From a virus: a DNA stretch of 44,882 nucleotides. The translations under genes were made by a program, and so were the position numbers. Position 1 is the first letter of the stretch. Each line of letters opens with the position of its first letter. The notes under the pieces are model-generated. The model had not been told where the DNA came from. It searched no databases and was given only the letters and a program-made list of their open reading frames with translations. The DNA lies in IMG/VR virus record IMGVR_UViG_3300045049_000124, positions 1-44,882 of that record. One strand, given 5' to 3'. This document shows positions 43,121 to 44,882 of this stretch, one piece after another.

Positions 43121-43837
43121 TTACGCGCGGGTGTACGTGAAGCTGTTCGACGCACCCGTCGAAGTGGTGACCAGAACCGTGGTCGAACCGGCCGACCCGG
43201 CAGGCAGCACGGCGACAATCTGCGAGTCGTTCAGCAGCGAGAACGAAGTAGCGTTCGTACCACCGAACTTCACACCAGTCGTGTTCACGAGCCCCGTGAA
43301 GTTCGCGCCCTGAATCGTCACCGCACCACCAGCGCCAACACCCGAGGGGGTAACCGATGTGATAACCGGGTTCAGGCCCGAGCTGTACGGGTTGCTGATG
43401 TTCAGGTTCAACGGAATGTCCGTGCCCGTGAACGTGATCTGCGCCTGCTCAAGGTTCTTCACCGCAGTATTCGTGCGCTTCCACGACACAACCGCGACAC
43501 CCGAATACGCCTCCGGGCCGCCGTTCTTATCGAACCAACGCACACCAACACGCGCGGACGTACCGAACTGACCCACCGCGGCGCGCACCAACTCCTGGCC
43601 GGCGTCGTACACGTTTCCGGTCGCGTAGCGGCGGAACACGGTGGCCTGCAACGTCCACGACTGCATCGTGATCTCGGACGTGGCCCAACCGTTGGTGTCG
43701 TACGCGGACGCGTCTTCCAGGTTGGCTGCGATCTCCGGGTCAAGGTCCGCGATACCGTTGAGGGCCACCCAGCCCGACGCCAACGTAAGGTCAGACGTGA
43801 CCTGCACCCCGAACTTGCGTGCGAGGGCTGTAACCAT
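43121..43837 (-). CDS. Major tail protein with IPT/TIG domain
   Basis: 238 residues. Tube part (about 1-150): FGVQVTSDLTLASGWVALNG to GVAVVSWKRTNTAVKNLEQA. From about 155, NPVITSVTPSGVGAGGAVTI QGANFTGLVNTTGVKFGGTN ends in TSFTYTRA-like NSFTYTRA, an IPT/TIG Ig-like domain exposed on the tail surface. A strong AGGAGG precedes ATG 43837, below a terminator. Confidence 0.88.
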   Translation of the reverse strand: MVTALARKFGVQVTSDLTLASGWVALNGIADLDPEIAANLEDASAYDTNGWATSEITMQSWTLQATVFRRYATGNVYDAGQELVRAAVGQFGTSARVGVRWFDKNGGPEAYSGVAVVSWKRTNTAVKNLEQAQITFTGTDIPLNLNISNPYSSGLNPVITSVTPSGVGAGGAVTIQGANFTGLVNTTGVKFGGTNATSFSLLNDSQIVAVLPAGSAGSTTVLVTTSTGASNSFTYTRA

Positions 43838-43857
43838 TTGTGCCTCCTAAGGCTTAA

Positions 43858-43880
43858 ATGCGAAAAGCCCCCGAAGGGGC
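43858..43880 (-). terminator. Terminator upstream of the major tail gene
   Basis: Minus strand GCCCC, loop TTCG, GGGGC, then TTTTCGCATTTAAG. It separates the tail terminator gene from the major tail gene. The tail sequence repeats the one before the scaffold gene. Confidence 0.75.
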
Positions 43881-43916
43881 GTTGAGGTTCTGGGTTTCAC
43901 CGCTCGGAGGCGGAAA

Positions 43917-44372
43917 TCAGTAGGTGCCCCCATTGGGCACAAGGGCGGACGGTGGGTATTCAACGTCCAAGTAGAATTGGTCGGCGCGTTCCCACCGTTT
44001 CGCCTCGTCCTGTCCCAATGGAACGGACTGGCGGCGGTCGCACTGCACCACGGTTACGGAACCCATGACGGTGTTCTTCAACCCGTGGAACAACGGTTTG
44101 ATCTGGTCGCCCAAGTCGTCCACATCCAGGGGGGCGTTGGGGTTGCCGCGGTACCGGAGCTGCACCATCACCTGCCCCTGCGGGGCGGCAAGATCATCCG
44201 TCAACGGCACAACCGAAATCGTCACCAGGCGGTTCGGGGTGGGGGGCACAATCTTGAAGATCACCGCAGTGTCGGTGGCCTGATAAACCCCGGACGGGTT
44301 GAACACAGCCGCACCAGACGCGGCGATGATCTGCGCGAACCCCGTAGCAATATCCGTCGCAGCACCCATCAC
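43917..44372 (-). CDS. Tail terminator protein
   Basis: 151 residues (150 from ATG 44369). MGAATDIATGFAQIIAASGA, then TPNRLVTISVVPLTDDLAAP and VMVQLRYRGNPNAPLDVDDL, typical of the minor protein that caps the tail tube. GTG 44372 overlaps the upstream stop as GTGA. Confidence 0.8.
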   Translation of the reverse strand: MMGAATDIATGFAQIIAASGAAVFNPSGVYQATDTAVIFKIVPPTPNRLVTISVVPLTDDLAAPQGQVMVQLRYRGNPNAPLDVDDLGDQIKPLFHGLKNTVMGSVTVVQCDRRQSVPLGQDEAKRWERADQFYLDVEYPPSALVPNGGTY

Positions 44373-44710
44373 AGCAACTTTCTGAACTCATCGCCCAAGA
44401 ACCGGATCACATCAGGTGCCTTGGACACCATCGGCAATTCGAGGTAAAGGGCATTACCGGTGTTGTGGCGGTACGACAACTCGTAATGCTGCCTGCGCGC
44501 GTAAGGGCCGGGAATGAAGATCTCCACTCCGTCGTCAATCGGCCGGACCTCCTCCGACCCGACCAAATGCCCCGTCTCAACAGGGGTCTGCCGGGCAACC
44601 TCCGGGCGCACAATCGCTTCCATCGCCAACAAGGCAGCCGGTTTCAACCCCGCATGCACCCGTTCCGCAATCTGGTCGAAGTTCAAGTTGAACTCCCACG
44701 ACATACCCAT
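44369..44710 (-). CDS. HK97 gp10-like tail completion protein
   Basis: 113 residues (MGMSWEFNLNFDQIAERVHA), with GLKPAALLAMEAIVRPEVAR, QTPVETGHLVGS and VEIFIPGPYARRQHYELSYR, the P-V-x-T-G-x-L pattern and RYAxxxxY block of HK97 gp10 proteins. I prefer ATG 44710 to the TTG at 44722. First tail gene after the lipoprotein moron. Confidence 0.85.
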   Translation of the reverse strand: MGMSWEFNLNFDQIAERVHAGLKPAALLAMEAIVRPEVARQTPVETGHLVGSEEVRPIDDGVEIFIPGPYARRQHYELSYRHNTGNALYLELPMVSKAPDVIRFLGDEFRKLL

Positions 44711-44882
44711 GAGGCCCCCCAAAAATACGTGGACACACGGATTAACGCGTCACATCAGGGCGCTACATTTGTGGTATGAGAAAGCTCCTCATAGTTGGTG
44801 CCGTAGCAGCCACACTCGCGCTGGCCGGGTGCAGCGGCCCAAACCTCGTCGACGCCTACCACAAAGTGGCGCGCGCCATGCC
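44673..44882. repeat. Right copy of terminal direct repeat
   Basis: Matches bases 1-209 with three differences (see the left copy). One extra C lies in the C-run at about 44715-44720. Confidence 0.9.
44776..44882 (+). CDS. 5' part of the lipoprotein gene (cut by window edge)
   Basis: Identical to the first codons of 103..411, including the full signal peptide and lipobox. It is the same gene seen again through the circular overlap. Confidence 0.85.
   Translation, partial: MRKLLIVGAVAATLALAGCSGPNLVDAYHKVARAM

Overview
The window is a complete temperate siphovirus genome of an actinobacterial host, opened at an arbitrary point of a circular assembly. Bases 44673-44882 repeat bases 1-209 almost exactly, so about 44,672 bases are unique. 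The host inference rests on high GC, a WhiB-like regulator, a DUF7455-type zinc protein, actinobacterial-type LexA boxes, leaderless promoters and frequent GTG/TTG starts. No mycolyl-arabinogalactan esterase (LysB) is visible beside the GH25 lysin, so the host may lack mycolic acids (Microbacterium or Arthrobacter-like; inference only).

Late region, all on the minus strand and running through the circle junction: a 24-residue membrane peptide and small terminase (10512 to 9896), large terminase (8163), a zinc protein, portal, MuF-like protein, scaffold, major capsid (TTG start), and head-tail connectors (to 408). It then continues from the right end: gp10-like protein, tail terminator, major tail protein with an IPT/TIG domain, tail assembly chaperones joined by a -1 frameshift at CCCAAAA, tape measure, Dit and Tal-like proteins, a fibre with an S74 chaperone domain, a C1q-like fibre, GH25 lysin, two holin-type membrane proteins, and small tail genes ending at a strong terminator (30771-30807). 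TTCG-loop terminators sit inside this operon before the portal, scaffold and major tail genes.

Early region, also minus, 27895 down to about 9241: a dense run of small overlapping genes with a tRNA-Leu(CAA), an excisionase-like protein, a recombination module (ERF-type annealing protein, YqaJ exonuclease, RusA resolvase, SSB, DnaQ-like exonuclease), a DnaD-like initiator carrying a candidate origin, an orphan C5 methylase, two HNH nucleases, WhiB and many zinc-ribbon miniproteins. No polymerase, helicase or primase is seen, so the host replisome is presumably used.

Plus-strand genes are the lysogeny and cargo genes: a four-gene XRE/winged-helix cassette between the terminase subunits (8202-9244), repressor-type genes (28070, 28606), attP and tyrosine integrase (29224), a 53-residue ORF under a LexA-like box (30680), and two single-gene morons in the late operon (lipoprotein at 103, Gln/Ala-rich membrane protein at 36563). 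Six promoters share one form, a -10 hexamer TANNNT placed 6-7 bases before the start codon, predicting leaderless mRNAs; five drive plus-strand genes and the sixth the early leftward operon.

Most notable: two LexA-like operators, a 10-bp-period repeat array beside a polypyrimidine tract inside the initiator gene, a duplicated two-gene cassette of unknown function, the shared leaderless promoter architecture, and a 0.7-kb hairpin-rich gene-free stretch.
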